DNA from: Hyposmocoma kahamanoa
Lineage: Eukaryota > Arthropoda > Insecta > Lepidoptera > Cosmopterigidae
Direction of reading: 5' to 3'
Assembly: GCF_003589595.1 (NCBI RefSeq)
Contig: NW_020653766.1
Location: 1,978,313 to 2,042,312 of the forward strand
DNA: 64,000 bases
Under the pieces are notes generated by a model. That model was not told the DNA's origin, did no database searches, and worked only from the letters and a program-made list of their open reading frames with translations. The stretch's first letter is position 1. Every line of letters begins with the position of its first letter. A program made the position numbers and the translations under genes. Shown here in pieces: positions 37,001-47,339 of this stretch.

Positions 37001-39234
37001 TTTATGAAGTTAGCTAACTCAACTTAGCTCACGTAGTTGCATGCAATGCCGAGCTAAGAAAATACGTAGTAAGTAGGTCAGGGTGCTGGTGAAATTACAG
37101 GCACATGGGACTTGTCAACTTACGTATCAGGGTGACGGGCGCAGTGGCAATGCCCCTCAGAACTTTGCAATTTAAAGCTCTGAGTGGCACTGTTATTGTC
37201 ATGGATAGGCTACACGCTTACCATCCGGCGCACGACTTGTTATGTTATAAAAAAAAAATGGTAGTGAATATGGATACGTGCAGGAGTGAAGGACAGCAGA
37301 AAGGCGACACATTTTACATAGCCAGCGGGATCGTTGAGTTAGTTTAGTTAGCAAGGTTAGCTTCGTTCGCGGTGTGAACTGAGGTATGAAAAAATGCCCC
37401 GGCTATGTGAGCTAACCTAAGTTAGATTAGCTTCGAGCGCGGTGTGTGTTGCGCATATTATTTTTTTTATTAAAAATCTATTTTTATCCTATTAAGCACT
37501 TTATGTTATTTTATAAATGTAGAAACTCGTTAATAGCATACGAATATTCATCTTTAAGTATAACTATAATTTATCTGTAATTTTTTCCATGCCAACAGCG
37601 TACAAAGTGGGAGATCTATAGTCTTTGCTTACCTCAATAGAAGTCCAAAGGCGTGAGATATGTTTTGTTAATAATAAATGTTTATTTGAATTATTTAATT
37701 CTGATGCTTCAGGTGGTAGCAGAAATGGACACATCTTTCCGAGGCATGGAGTCAGTGGGCACCATCGGGTACCAGGTCACCATACCAAAGGCAGAGCTCG
37801 TCTTCAGAGGTTTGTTTGTTTTATTGACTTTAAATTGTTCCTTCTATTGTTTAACACTTTCTGTGCTAATCTAATAAGTAGCCATTTGTTGTAGCGTAGT
37901 GATATAACTTTGTTGTGACCCCATATAAAATAATAATATATTTATAAATCATTCTGCAGTGTATACCTAATTGAAGTCATGAGTGCGTCAAACGCGCTTT
38001 GAAATTTAGTGTCATTTTAAATAATGATGAACGATAATTACGGATTACTACAGCTATTATCCAGGAAAACGAAGTATCGGTAGAAGGCGGTACTTCTGGT
38101 TGAATGTTTCGGCCGTTTATTGGTGGTCATACATACTAACATGTCATATTGATCTGACCACTAAGAATTGTTTGTTTTGGTGGTCATATTTAGTCAGCAT
38201 TAACGCTGTAAATTGTCCATTTATCTTAGTATATACCACTAATGGAACAACTCTTTTGCCTACAGGGTGTTAATGCTGACTAAATATGACCAACTAATAC
38301 AAACAATTCTTATTAATCATATCAATATGACACGCTAGTATTACCACCAAAAACAGCCAATGGTTCGGCAGTAGTACCACCTCTGGCTCTTGGCTGTGAC
38401 GTTAATATAAGAATGCAATTTCTGGGGCCCAGATTGTAAATTGCCTGCCCTAACCACACGTTTCTGCATCGGCGGCATTACCCCAAAGCAAAATGCCGTA
38501 TGTAATTAAACAGTCAGTGCGATGCTGTCCTCCTACACATTGTCTCATTCATAGTACTGGTGCAATATCCTGGTGATTCATATCCAGCTTTTTACCTGGC
38601 TTGGACTTCCATTATAGCATTGTTTGGTTTTTATAGCTATATTTGTTCAAATCAAATCAAAACATCTTGTTCCTGGCATTTATAAATATAATTTTAATAC
38701 TAGATATAAATGGAAACTCGTGTTACCGAAGTTAAGACTTCAGAGGGTTCTCGGTTCTTTTGTGGGGCAAGGTATTCCAAAAGCTGTTTTGGACTTATCC
38801 TTTGATAAGTTAAAAAATAATGTAAAGGAAACTCTGCTAAAGGATATTTATTACTCTGTTAAGGACTACATGAACGAAAAGACAGTGTGGTGTAAATGTG
38901 ACATTTTCAAATGCAATGTGCTCACTTATGAATTAAAGATAATTTTGATTTTCTATAATATCTGCCACTATTTTTTTATGAAAAATTCTTCTTACCATAA
39001 TTTTTTTTTATTTATTTATTTATTATACTTACTTTTAATCCAGTGAAAGTAAACAGAAATTGAAATAAAAATCTTCTTGTTCTCGTCTTTCCAGGCATGG
39101 TAGACTCAAATTGGAACATCGGAGCAGTATTGGAGAAGAAACTGCAGCCACTGCCATTCACGTTTGCCCTCTCTGGAATGGCCAACCAAGCCAAACAGCA
39201 GTTCAAGTTCGGCTGTGGCCTCATCATAGGCTAG
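25028..39234 (+). CDS. Tom40: Mitochondrial import receptor subunit TOM40 (beta-barrel channel), 8 exons
   Basis: Central pore of the TOM complex in the mitochondrial outer membrane, through which most precursor proteins pass. Exons 25028-25157, 28812-28879, 30315-30506, 31013-31144, 32480-32591, 34042-34118, 37713-37809, 39095-39234 join in phase to 315 residues. Landmarks: ENPGTLDELHKKTK (30-43), DVMPVNFEGGKLMVNKGISN, FPVVLGDVDPSGNVNFNLIH, HYLQSVTRRLAVGAELVYQS, DSNWNIGAVLEKKLQPLPF and the C-terminal beta-signal region KFGCGLIIG. Repeated amphipathic strands fit the 19-strand barrel. An in-frame TAG at 24998 lies upstream of the ATG, whose context (aaaATGG) is good, so the N-terminus is short and lacks the Pro-rich extension usual in animal Tom40. 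Several positions conserved in fly and human differ (for example RRLAVGAELVYQSGARVMGG), so this could be a divergent paralogue comparable to fly tomboy40. Introns 2 and 6 hold MITEs and intron 5 a mariner. Confidence 0.94.
26215..26513. mobile_element. MITE-5 with about 85-bp terminal inverted repeats
   Basis: CCTCCTACGTAAAGTATCGT, then ATGTCGAAATTGCCAAGTTT and ACAGGGAA, is mirrored at 26450-26505. Further pairing (TTTTAAAGTTTTGAATCCAC with GTGAATTCAGAACTTTAAAA) extends the arms. The outer arms have very few mismatches, pointing to recent activity. Target duplication not resolved. It lies in Tom40 intron 1. Confidence 0.8.
28185..28577 (+). mobile_element. Poly(A)-tailed retroelement 3' fragment
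   Basis: A GC-richer block beginning near GTGGGGCGACGGCTTAAG and including CCCGTGGGGGTCGTAAGAGG ends in a run of about 25 adenines. This is the look of a 5'-truncated non-LTR element or SINE integrated in plus orientation. No reverse-transcriptase motif remains, and no certain target duplication was found. It lies in Tom40 intron 1. Confidence 0.55.
29969..30202. mobile_element. MITE-6 copy 1 (TTA target site)
   Basis: Flanked by TTA on both sides (29966-29968 and 30203-30205). It contains ATAATCGCAGCTTCAAACGA, ACACGACAGTCGTTCAACAA and ends GGGAACGCGCGC. It matches the copy at 34320-34711 but lacks most of that copy's left arm. A TTA duplication fits PIF/Harbinger-type elements. Confidence 0.7.
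31188..31456 (+). repeat. Dispersed repeat family A, longest copy
   Basis: GGTAAGCTACACGCCTGTCC, TTGCAGTGGCACTCTGAGC, TTTAAATCGCAAAGATCTGA, TGTGCCTGTAATTTCACTGA, AAAACCGGAACACAGTAATG and AAGGAGCTCTACTGCTA are present in order. It follows the Tom40 exon 31013-31144 within 50 bases. Confidence 0.75.
31749..31910 (-). mobile_element. 162-bp poly(A)-tailed retroposon with 15-bp target duplication
   Basis: Perfect direct repeats CAGTAGAGCTAACCT at 31734-31748 and 31911-31925 enclose a minus-strand insert that ends in an A tract (T8 on plus). The insert contains GGGCGCCGGGACTCCCACAT and a CTGGGTCCATACTAGACCCA stem. The long duplication and A tail mean L1-type target-primed integration; the source is a truncated LINE or a SINE. 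Confidence 0.85.
31936..32150 (-). repeat. Dispersed repeat family A, reverse copy
   Basis: TCTGCCGCGAAGCAGTAATG, GGTGAAATTACTGGCACATG, GTGGCAGTGCCCCTCAGATC and GTCACTTACCACTAGGTGAG are the reverse complement of the motifs in the 31188 copy. The two copies lie within 500 bases in opposite orientation. Confidence 0.75.
32172..32276 (+). repeat. Headless fragment of SINE family B
   Basis: ATTTATTTCTCTCGTGACTT, TGTGTGTCCATGGCACCCGC and AACACAGGGTTTCTCTAGTG match the 3' body of the SINEs at 42805 and 61689. The tRNA-like head is missing. Confidence 0.7.
32653..33932 (-). mobile_element. Apparently intact mariner element (cecropia-type) in Tom40 intron 5
   Basis: Terminal inverted repeats: the left end GGTGTTAAAGTATGAAATTG and the right end, reverse-complemented, GGGGTTAAAGTATGAAATTG, both continuing CCG. 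They are flanked by TA (32651-32652 and 33933-33934), the mariner target duplication. The length of 1,280 bp is that of a canonical autonomous mariner. It holds one uninterrupted 339-codon transposase in the opposite direction to Tom40. Confidence 0.93.
32728..33747 (-). CDS. Mariner transposase, full length (D,D34D)
   Basis: 339 residues starting MDTAKIRVIFEYEFRRGTNA. The N-terminal paired-like helix-turn-helix DNA-binding region spans about 1-110 and includes RSGRP-like SRGRPPTQV. The mariner signatures WVPHDL (114-119) and YSPDLAP (270-276) are present. Catalytic residues: D151 (TCDEKW), D243 (LHDNARPH) and D278 (APTDYH), the last two separated by 34 residues, which is the mariner D,D34D spacing. 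The C-terminus WQQCIDNNGNYFD is complete. Close resemblance by eye to the cecropia-type transposase that gave rise to human SETMAR supports that subfamily. No stop, frameshift or missing catalytic residue is visible, so it may be active; the two inverted repeats differ only slightly. Confidence 0.96.
   Translation of the reverse strand: MDTAKIRVIFEYEFRRGTNAAETARNINAAFGEGSTNERTVRFWFKRFRDGNFDLKNESRGRPPTQVNNDELREIVEADPSQTTQELAAWFNVTLPTILTHLRQINKIKKYEKWVPHDLTDLQKETRVETCVALLNRYRNEGILDRIVTCDEKWILYDNRKRKMQWLTPGQMPQQCPKAKLTNKKVMVTVWWSQHGVIHYSFLRSGQAITADVYCAELRTMLTKLAVKQPRLMNRSSPLLLHDNARPHTARETILTLQELQLETIRHPPYSPDLAPTDYHFFRDLDNYLRDKKFSSQEAVQNAFTQFVQSRSSEFYRKGINNLPIRWQQCIDNNGNYFD
34320..34711. mobile_element. 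MITE-6 copy 2 (TTA target site)
   Basis: Starts GGGCTCATTCCCACTATGTC and ends ACAATGGGAACGCGCCC; the ends are inverted repeats. TTA flanks both sides (34317-34319, 34712-34714). The interior has several GTCGTG / CACGAC copies, as does copy 1 (CGACAGTCGTTCAACGATGA). It lies in Tom40 intron 6, copy 1 in intron 2. Confidence 0.78.
37081..37229 (-). repeat. Dispersed repeat family A, reverse partial copy, inside an older inverted repeat
   Basis: GGTGCTGGTGAAATTACAGG, GCGCAGTGGCAATGCCCCTC and GATAGGCTACACGCTTACCA identify the family. Outside it, AGTTAGCTAACTCAACTTAG at about 37011 and a related inverted segment at about 37400-37440 look like the arms of another element into which family A was inserted. 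Confidence 0.65.
38078..38396. mobile_element. MITE-4 with about 120-bp arms
   Basis: TGGTGGTCATATTTAGTCAG plus CATTAACGCTG on the left is mirrored by TGTTAATGCTGACTAAATAT on the right. Further out, GTCATATTGATCTGACCACT pairs with the region around ATCATATCAATATGACACGC. The outermost ends are GGCGGTACTTCTGG and CAGTAGTACCACC. Target duplication unclear. It lies in Tom40 intron 7. Confidence 0.7.
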
Positions 39235-39844
39235 TGATTTAGTGATAGTGATATTTACTGCAACATACTTACAACTTTACTTACATCACTAAGTAATTAA
39301 GTAAGTGTCTAGTGTGTCTGTGTTTTGGACTGTTCACCGTAACACTCCGGATATCATAATGGTGTAAGTGTTTATATAAATATTTTTATGCCACTTCCCA
39401 GTAGAACCGCTTTCTGGTGTAGTTTCAATTTTATTAATGCTTTTTGCTCAAGACTTGACTCTTTATGGGCTAGACAAAATCAAATTAATTTAGTACTAGT
39501 TTTCAAAGCTTTAATGCAAAACTACAGAAATTATGTAGTGCCCACAAAGGGACTGTCGAGAGAACTAAAGGGAACAATTCAATTCATAAATCTGTATACT
39601 CTGGTTGTACATGTGTGTATACTATGATTATACATTTGTATACTTGGTTTATTCTTGTGTTACTCAGTTCTAATGTAATACCCACCAGGGACTGAAAGTA
39701 TAACCGTTACAGATATTTTAGCTTGTGCAAAATTAAACATAAAATGCACGGGGGTATGGTAAGACTTAATGTATATATTGAATAATTTGAAAACACTATA
39801 AAGTCATTGTCAAAATCTGTAGCCTAAACTGTAGACTCAGAATA

Positions 39845-40265
39845 TGCTCATCTGCGAACTGCATTCGATTCGTATTCGTTCCTAGTCCGAGACTATACAA
39901 ATCTAGAAAACTTGGACCCACTTCAGGGGGTCTACTCTCGATCTTCGTCCGAAATCCCTCCGAAACAATTACTGCCAAATAAGCAATACTTGACCAAATG
40001 AAAAGACGCGTGATGCCAATGAAGCGTCATACTGGTTTATTGTTTTTTAGTTTTGTCGAATATTACTTATTTGACTGTAATTGTTTCGGACGGATGTCGG
40101 ACGGACATCGAGAGTAGCCCCCCCTGATGTCGCTTGGAATATCGCTTGAACACTTAGAGATAAAATGATCGCTGTGACATTTCGGACCGTCATTTCTCGT
40201 ATTAGGAACCGTACGTTAATACGAATCGGACATAGTGCGCAAGCGCTCTTTATGCTTTGCAATCA
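39845..40265. mobile_element. MITE-9 copy 2, interrupted by MITE-10
   Basis: ATTCGATTCGTATTCGTTCC, TCTAGAAAACTTGGACCCAC, then after the insert GATGTCGCTTGGAATATCGC and GTCATTTCTCGTATTAGGAA, follow the copy at 18420-18665. Near 40208-40250, CGTACGTTAATACGAATCGG and GTGCGCAAGCGCTC form the inverted counterpart of the left end. Confidence 0.65.
39926..40124. mobile_element. MITE-10, nested in MITE-9
   Basis: GGGGGTCTACTCTCGATCTT, CGTCCGAAATCCCTCCGAAA and CAATTAC are mirrored by GTAATTGTTTCGGACGGATG, TCGGACGGACATCGAGAGTA and GCCCCCC. The arms are about 47 bp of the 199 bp. Comparison with the uninterrupted relative at 18480-18520 shows the insertion point. Confidence 0.78.
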
Positions 40266-42016
40266 TGTGACACCTATTTGACATTTAACAGGTGTCAAGT
40301 AGTTTTATAGGAGTCCAAAATACAGATTTCTTATAAATAATAGACAATTCCTAATTCTGTCGCCAGACTTATTATATTGTAGCTTACGATATACTGTGTA
40401 TACATGTATTGATTATTCATTTTATACCAAGCGTTTTTAGTATTTGTTAATCGCTATGCACCAGTGAGCATTTATTATGTGACTACGTCGCTCTAGGTCC
40501 GATTAGGTTAGATCTCGAATGACATTCAAAATAAAGGCCAACAAGGATCTTTTTGAATTTGTTAAATGACGCTGCTACATTAGGATCCAATAAAATAATC
40601 ATTGGTAAACTGTCAATTTTCATTGGTTTTTGCTCTATCAAATACCCTCATAAAGAACTCCCTTTAGTTAGTGCACAGGTTTCTGATTTCAAACAATTCA
40701 ATGAAAATTTTATTTTGGAGAAATTTTAGGTACCATACCTCCAAAAAGAGCTCTCATTGGATAATTATTTGTTCCATACGTCCACAGAGGGTTTTCATTG
40801 GTTGTTTTAAATCCATGCTCCTATAAAGAACTAAACCTTTAATACCGTGCCTTCAAATAGAGCTCCAATTGGTTGGTGCACAGTTGATTCTTTTTTGTAA
40901 CAAATTAAAAGATCCTTGTCCTACTTTTAAGATTTTACTTAAATTTTACTTTAGTACATTTTTGTTTTAAAATAATTTTGCAATTAGGACTGCATAATTG
41001 ATTAGATATTTCTATTATATAATTTGAAATGTTTATTAGTAATATGTTATTTAGTTACACTATGAATAAGAGTGCGTTCATATTTCATCGTTGATCATCT
41101 TCAATCAAGTTTCAGCGACTGTAAACGATGTCAATGTAAATGCAGCTCAATATGTAATATATATATAGCTGCGTATATATATGTGTAATGTTATATGTTC
41201 AATGCAATAGGAGTAAATGTTGACTAATAAATTTATCATGAACTTGAATCATTTAGAAAAAGTTTTTGCTCAATTGGCCTAGAGTGGCGGACAACAGAAT
41301 ACAATGTTGGTTTCCACCGCTATTGTTATATTTGCTGTGTACGACTTTGAACGAACTTATCTTGTTTATTGTATTGTTTTGTACACTATTCACAATCTAA
41401 ACTTGACCACATTACTATGAACAGATACATCACTCTCATACAAAATCGAAAATACCTACGCTATAATAGCCTACCAAATCTGACTAATGACACCAGGCGC
41501 TCATTACGAGGAAAAAGAAACCTAAGCACGCGCACAGAGAGGTGAAAACAACGTTGCAGTCGTGCGGAGCCGAATACTCATAAATGAAAGATTTGCACGA
41601 GTACACTTGCGCCGACGTCGGCGCACTCAGCGGTAGGCACTTGTCGCATAACTTGAAGCGAGTGACGGAGCCCAATTCTATTAAATTTTGTTGTTTTCTA
41701 ATGTTTTCGCTCTTGGTCTGGAATTTTCTCAATTAAAATGAACGCCGATAATAGGACAATCCGCGCAATGTGAAGCACTGAGAAATGCTAAAGGTTAAAC
41801 CCCATTATTACAGAGCACGCATTAGATCAGCGTTCATACTATATCGCACGTCAAAACCAAATACTGTCGTAACTGAAACGTAGTGGAATTGAGAGAAAAC
41901 AAACAAAGCGACATCTCTAGTCTTCTGCTGGTAGCTGGAAAGATACCTGGCTGAGTGAAGTAATAGATTTCTCACAGATGGTGCTACAACAGCGTCGTTA
42001 AAAACAAAAAAAATCT

Positions 42017-42162
42017 GCGACAAGCACATAAAAGTCTTAACGTCTCTTGACTCGCGTAGCTAAGTTGATAGTGTAATCTAACACGGGTTGCTGGAAGGCG
42101 CTGGTTCGAATCTAGCCGGATCGAAAGAGTTTTTCTTATTTATATAAATAATTAAAACAATT
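42017..42162 (+). repeat. SINE family C copy
   Basis: AGCTAAGTTGATAGTGTAAT (A-box-like) and CTGGTTCGAATCTAGCCGGA (B-box) followed by a TTTATATAAATAATTAAAAC tail match the 22041 copy. Confidence 0.7.
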
Positions 42163-42804
42163 TCAAAATTAAAAAAAACCTAAATGGATCTTATTGCGAA
42201 TAATGTGATTATTTTTATTTATACATAATACTTAATTATCCATTTATGATCGTGAGTATATAAAATGGTTTCATTCAGTATTTTTTATTTTTCAAATCGT
42301 GTTTTTTCAATTTCACAATTTTGAGTTAAGACAGTATTTTTTATTTTTTACCCTGAAACAGGCAATAATAAAAACATTTCTTTAAAAAAACGTTCGGGGC
42401 ACCATTTGTTTATATGTCATTTACCTGGTATTAAATGCAACTAAATTCTGTTTGATATGGTAAAAAATATATTGAAGCATTTGAAGCAAATTCCAATGTG
42501 TGAAATCTCCAAGTACAACTCATTATGGTGTACTTTTCGTGCACTTTTCAATACTATAAGTGTTTGTTACTATAGTCTGTCTTCAAAAAAGGAGAATGAG
42601 TAAAATGACATTTTTTTAGGTAGCCAGTTTTTATAACATTTTAAATAGCCATGTTGTTATTCTCGCAGTTTATCGATAGATTGCGAAAGAAGGTAACATT
42701 GGCAAAAATATCTGTTAAAACGTTCTCTTTCGTTCGATTACTAATTGCCTTCTTTATTCTTATTTTGACAGTAGGCCTACTAGTATCAAAATCAATTTTT
42801 TACA

Positions 42805-42997
42805 CAATATAGCCCCGCACTAGGGATACCCTGTGTCGCGGGTGCCATGGACACACACATAGACAACCATAAATTATACCAAAAATCACGAGAGTAATAA
42901 ATGTAGACCATAAAAATATTTCTCCCGGCCCGGGAATCGAACCTGGGACCTCTGTGTGGCAGTTCGACATAGTAACCGTTCGACCACGGACGCAGTT
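42805..42997 (-). repeat. SINE family B copy
   Basis: On minus the head reads TGCGTCCGTGGTCGAACGGT with B-box GGTTCGATTCCCGGGCCGGG; the left end is ATAGCCCCGCACTAGGG on plus. Full length by comparison with 61689-61886. Confidence 0.8.
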
Positions 42998-44480
42998 AGT
43001 CATTGTAACGAAATTGGAATCGGTAGTGTCAAAACATTTATTGTAGATATTAGGTCCACCGAATCACCCATATAAATTAATATCACTGCTATTTATAATA
43101 GAACTTAACAAAATAATTAAATCTAATAAATTAAATATAATAAAATAGAGCTATTGCACCTTCTGATAATTATTTACATGATAAAGAGCTAATTTATTAT
43201 TATGTAAATAGAAATGAAACACGGTTTAGCCAAAGTCGTACACAGCTACGAAAGTGTAGATAGATTATGGCGTCCTGTACATAAGAGCCTGTTGTTAAAA
43301 TGTTTATTTTTAATAGAGTTATGTTAATAAATCATTTACGTGTTTTATTTACCTTGTGCACAAGTATGTGCAGAATTGTTTGCATCACGAAGCAAAAAAC
43401 TAATGGACGTGTCTTCAGCCTCGATTATAGTCGCCAAAACACACATTCTCAATTTGAAACACTACAGAATCTTGATATTGATTGGTCGTAGTTTCAAATT
43501 TATAAAGAAATAAAATGTTAGGTTTTGATTTTATATTAAAATTTCAATCAATGTGCTGTCATCAAGCGGTTAGTTTCTGAACGACCACGAATTAGAGTTA
43601 TTAATTTAGTTCTCCAAAAAAGAAGCGACCATATTGCAGAGATTTACTTTAAAAATGACGAGCTCAAATAGGTCTTTCGAGGTCTATAATAGGCACCAAC
43701 TCCAACCTCTTCTACTGTATTAATTGTTCTGTGGTTTAAATCCTCCCGTACCCATACGATTTTATCCAAGCACCCTGTATATATCGCTGTTAATGAAATA
43801 ACTAGGAAAGAAATAATGGCGATCTGGGAAGAATGTGGAAATAGATCCATTTCATTATGTGGATGATTTTTCTACATAACTGTATTTGTCAATGAAATTA
43901 TTTAAATCATCGATATCTCTTGAACAAAGGAACGATTAAGATCGGCTTTTGAGGCGTTCACTAACGGGACGGCTCATGGGCTTGACAGATTTATTATTTT
44001 ATTATTTATTTAACACACATCAATGACATTACTAAAGCATACAGTATTGTAAAAACCATAGCTGGTTTGACTCAATACTGGTGAGCTCATATTCTATTCT
44101 TACGCTTAATATTTATTTCACACACTTAATTCTAGCATATACCTAATTAGAACATATTGACCTTAATATTGACATATAATACAACATGTGGGTATTTCAT
44201 GAAAAAATTAAACTATTTGGTACATCCGAACCTTCCGAACGCAATAAAAATTCGTACAGTCATTAAGCATCGAGCCGTGCATTCCACACTCGCGAAACCG
44301 GCCGGTCACCATATACTTTACACGGGCCATTCCCATTTCGCCTTTACAAATTACGAGAACTAATTAATTACATTATAATTTTTCTAGTATATATTTTTTA
44401 AGTACATATTTAATGCTTTTTTCGGTTATGTTATTTGGATGGTTTTTAGGATTGTTTTGAAATTCAATTATAATGCCTGA

Positions 44481-44560
44481 GGCTCAGTTTATATAGCGGC
44501 GGAACAGAATGGAAGCGAATTTTTGTAACGATATCGTTCCGCCGCAATATAAATTGAGCC
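44481..44560. mobile_element. MITE-2, 80-bp palindromic copy
   Basis: GGCTCAGTTTATATAGCGGC and GGAACAGAATGG pair with CGTTCCGCCGCAATATAAAT and TGAGCC. Right flank TTA, left flank TGA. Much shorter than the copy at 15946, so it keeps little but the ends. Confidence 0.75.
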
Positions 44561-44639
44561 TTAGATTTCTCACAAATGGCGGTACGCTACCGTTTTAAAG
44601 AGCGGCACCAGTTTTCAATCACTGAACCACGGCTCCTAG

Positions 44640-44960
44640 CTTTTATCTGAATGGCACTCAATTCCAAGGGATCTTCCGGCATCCCTACGTGCAAGCGCAC
44701 ACTGACTGCAATTATGCCGCGACATCCTTAAGCATGTCGAAGCATCCTTAGGCATGCCGAAGTATTCCGTCACGACATCGTGCTCGCGTCTGGCCTCTCT
44801 TCAGATCAGTCCTACCGTGCGTACCACCCCTCGCCCCTCACTGTCGCTCTCGGCCTCCCGAAGCCTGCCAAAGCTTCCCCAAGGCTGCCGAGGCATTCTG
44901 GAGGCGGCCCGGCTCGGTGAACCTACGCATTTACGTGGTTTAAAACTATAGTGAAACAAA
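44640..44960. other. GC-rich patch of unknown nature with a 2 x 20-bp repeat
   Basis: CATCCTTAAGCATGTCGAAG is followed at once by CATCCTTAGGCATGCCGAAG (44724-44763), then CCTCCCGAAGCCTGCCAAAG-type sequence. The composition differs sharply from the flanks. A solo LTR or retroelement remnant is possible; no terminal repeats or coding motifs were found. Confidence 0.35.
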
Positions 44961-45395
44961 AACTTTAGCGTACTTGGATAACAAGAATCCGTGGTAGTGA
45001 CCCGCAATCTAAGTTGTTTTGAAATAAACATTGTAAATTGGTCATTCCAGCGAAAATGACACCGCGGTTCAAAAAAATAAATTACACAATTTGGTTTTAT
45101 TGTACAATTAGAATACGCCCAATAAATCAAATCATTAGAAATAAATGAGATTTTTCGGATACTGTAGAATCATTCTATTTTTTGTCTTTATTAAGGCAGC
45201 CATAGTGCTGTCGTCTATGTGAAGCATTTTTTCCTACAATTTTAGCAACAATTTTCGCAGTTATTTGTGCGTCTTTCTAAAAAAGTTATTACTGTCGAAG
45301 AAAATACAATTTACGAATCATAAAACAGTGATAAGTGATTTCATGGAAGTACATATGGTAAAGAGTTATTAAAGTTTCAAGAAATACTAATTTAG

Positions 45396-46866
45396 GTCCC
45401 ACCCGTCACAATGAAACGTATATATTTTTATTTTAACCAATAAATTTGCAATCCATTGGCATTTGCTTTTGTAAAAGTAACAATTATGCTAAGGGTCATT
45501 ATTTTGGCTTGGTTGGGCATTGTGCACGTAAATAGGAATGTAAATATTAAGATTTGAAAGTGTGTCCCACCCGTCACAGCCATGGGTAGGACACACTTCT
45601 AAACGTTTTTACTTTTAATAAATGTTTGTATTTTCATGATTTCCAGTTTTTACGATGTTTACTAGATATAATAGTTACTTTAATTACAGAGTTTAATATT
45701 TGATGTGTTAAATTGTGACGATTGGGACACCATTTTGTGACAGGTGGGACAAGTTACATTTGAATACATAAAACTCTAAAAAATACACTGTTTATATGTA
45801 GATCTATCATTTGTAAGCAAACTTTTTATAATTCTTATAATTGAGACATCTTAACACATAAAAAAAGACAATTAAAAAGTGACAACATTTTTCCTGATGA
45901 TTTTTAGTCAGGAATATTTTAAGATTTGAATCAGGAAATTTATGAAAAATCTGTCTCCTCTAGTTTTAACTATATATTCGAGTTAAACTTCTAAAATTTG
46001 ATATATTTTGATATGACACATAATCTTCAAGGATGCGGCAGGATTTTTGAAATTTATTAATCCATTTTACTGCGTGACTTTGATTTCATGTCGTCATAGA
46101 TAGTGTTTCAAGAAAAATAGTATATAATAGTAATAATAGTTCTTTAATTGTTTTTTTTAAGTTAAAATGTCTTAATAAGACAAAAATTATAAAATATTTG
46201 CTTACTAACGATGGAACTCATATTAAACAGTGTCATTTTATTAATTCTGTGCATACAATTCCCACCTGTCACAAAATCATGTCCCACCCGTCACAACTTA
46301 ACATGTTAATTTCCTTAAAATTTATCGAAAGTTTTTTATTAAGTGTATACACAAAATGGAACTTTAACATTAAGAAAAACTTGCAGAACAAAATATTAAT
46401 ATCGAGTTCTTAGTATTGTTATACATAGGAAATGAAATTATTTTTCCGGATATAAATCGCGTATATTTGTTTTTTCCAACAAACCGACGTTTCAACCGTC
46501 AACAATAACAACGACAAGTCAACCGTGAACATGGGACCTGTAAAGGGCCGTAAACGTCGGTTTGTCTGAAAAAACAAATATACGCGATTTAAATCCGGAA
46601 AAATAGTTTCATTTCCTAAAATATTAATAGTTTGTCTTGATCTTGGCAATGAAGCCATCAACTCAAACAGCGGGTGTCGGGAGTGTCCCACCCATCTCAC
46701 TTAGAAAATTAAAAGTTTTGAGTATAAATTATGTAAACAAATAGTCGCAGTTGAATTGCATATCTGGCTTCATGATATTTTCATTTTAAGTCGAATTAAC
46801 CAATGGTTAGGGAAAAATTACTTACAAGTTCAAGAAAAAGGGAGTCAAAATGTCCCACCCGTCACT
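45396..46866. repeat. Seven dispersed copies of GTCCCACCCGTCACA
   Basis: Copies start at 45396, 45564, 45736 (reverse), 46259 (TTCCCACCTGTCACA), 46281, 46684 (GTCCCACCCATCTCA) and 46852. Spacing is irregular (22 to over 500 bases). The DNA between them is AT-rich and non-coding, and holds a MITE at 46426-46618. I did not notice the motif elsewhere in the window. Confidence 0.8.
46426..46618. mobile_element. MITE-7 with TA target site
   Basis: TAGGAAATGAAATTATTTTT and CCGGATATAAATCGCGTATA, TTTGTTTTTTCCAACAAACC pair with the right-hand arm that ends GTTTCATTTCCTA. TA at both ends suggests a Tc1/mariner-type duplication. A single arm recurs at 9446. Confidence 0.75.
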
Positions 46867-47092
46867 TTGGAATGGCCCAAATGTTAAATGTATTCAAATG
46901 TATATTTACAAGGAGCAACCCCTAGTTTCTTCATCATTCTTCTCAGAGGACTCTACCTTACGAATGAGCAGTAGAGTTTGATTGATATGATGAGGATTTC
47001 AAGTATAATTCGCGTATCTATGAAATAAAGACGACTTGAATTTTTAAAATTTTACATGCCGTTGCTAGTTTTTATAGCTTATAATGCCCTTA

Positions 47093-47150
47093 GGCTCAAT
47101 TTATATTGCGGCGGAACGGAATAGACGCGAATTTTTGTAACGATATTGTA
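47093..47150 (+). repeat. MITE-2, single truncated arm
   Basis: GGCTCAATTTATATTGCGGC, GGAACGGAATAGACGCGAAT and TTTTGTAACGATATTG match the left half of the element at 44481. It is preceded by TTA. The right arm is missing. Confidence 0.7.
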
Positions 47151-47339
47151 CATAGCGTAATGAACTATATGATCAATTGTGAACTCGAGAACGCATGCCT
47201 GGATTTGAACAAGACAGGGTTAGGTTAAGCCGGCACTGTCGTTAGGAAACAGACGTGGGGAAAACCGAAAGAAAAATGATACATCTCAGGGACACCAATT
47301 TAACTTGTCATTACTACTCATTCTCTCTCTCTCTCTCTC

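Larger units (their letters stand above)
39235..47311. other. Intergenic DNA between Tom40 and the RTE element
   Basis: Starts with the Tom40 3' UTR. It contains MITEs (39845, 39926, 44481, 46426, 47093), SINEs (42017, 42805), a GC-rich patch (44640-44960) and the motif cluster at 45396-46866. At 41480-42050 there is a less AT-rich segment of unknown nature. No exon could be supported; 43000-44450 shows nothing notable. Confidence 0.55.

Noticed and set aside
42671..42694. Possible 24-base exon (CAG acceptor, GTAACA donor)
   Set aside because: Too short to support without a recognisable flanking exon; such AG/GT pairs are expected by chance.
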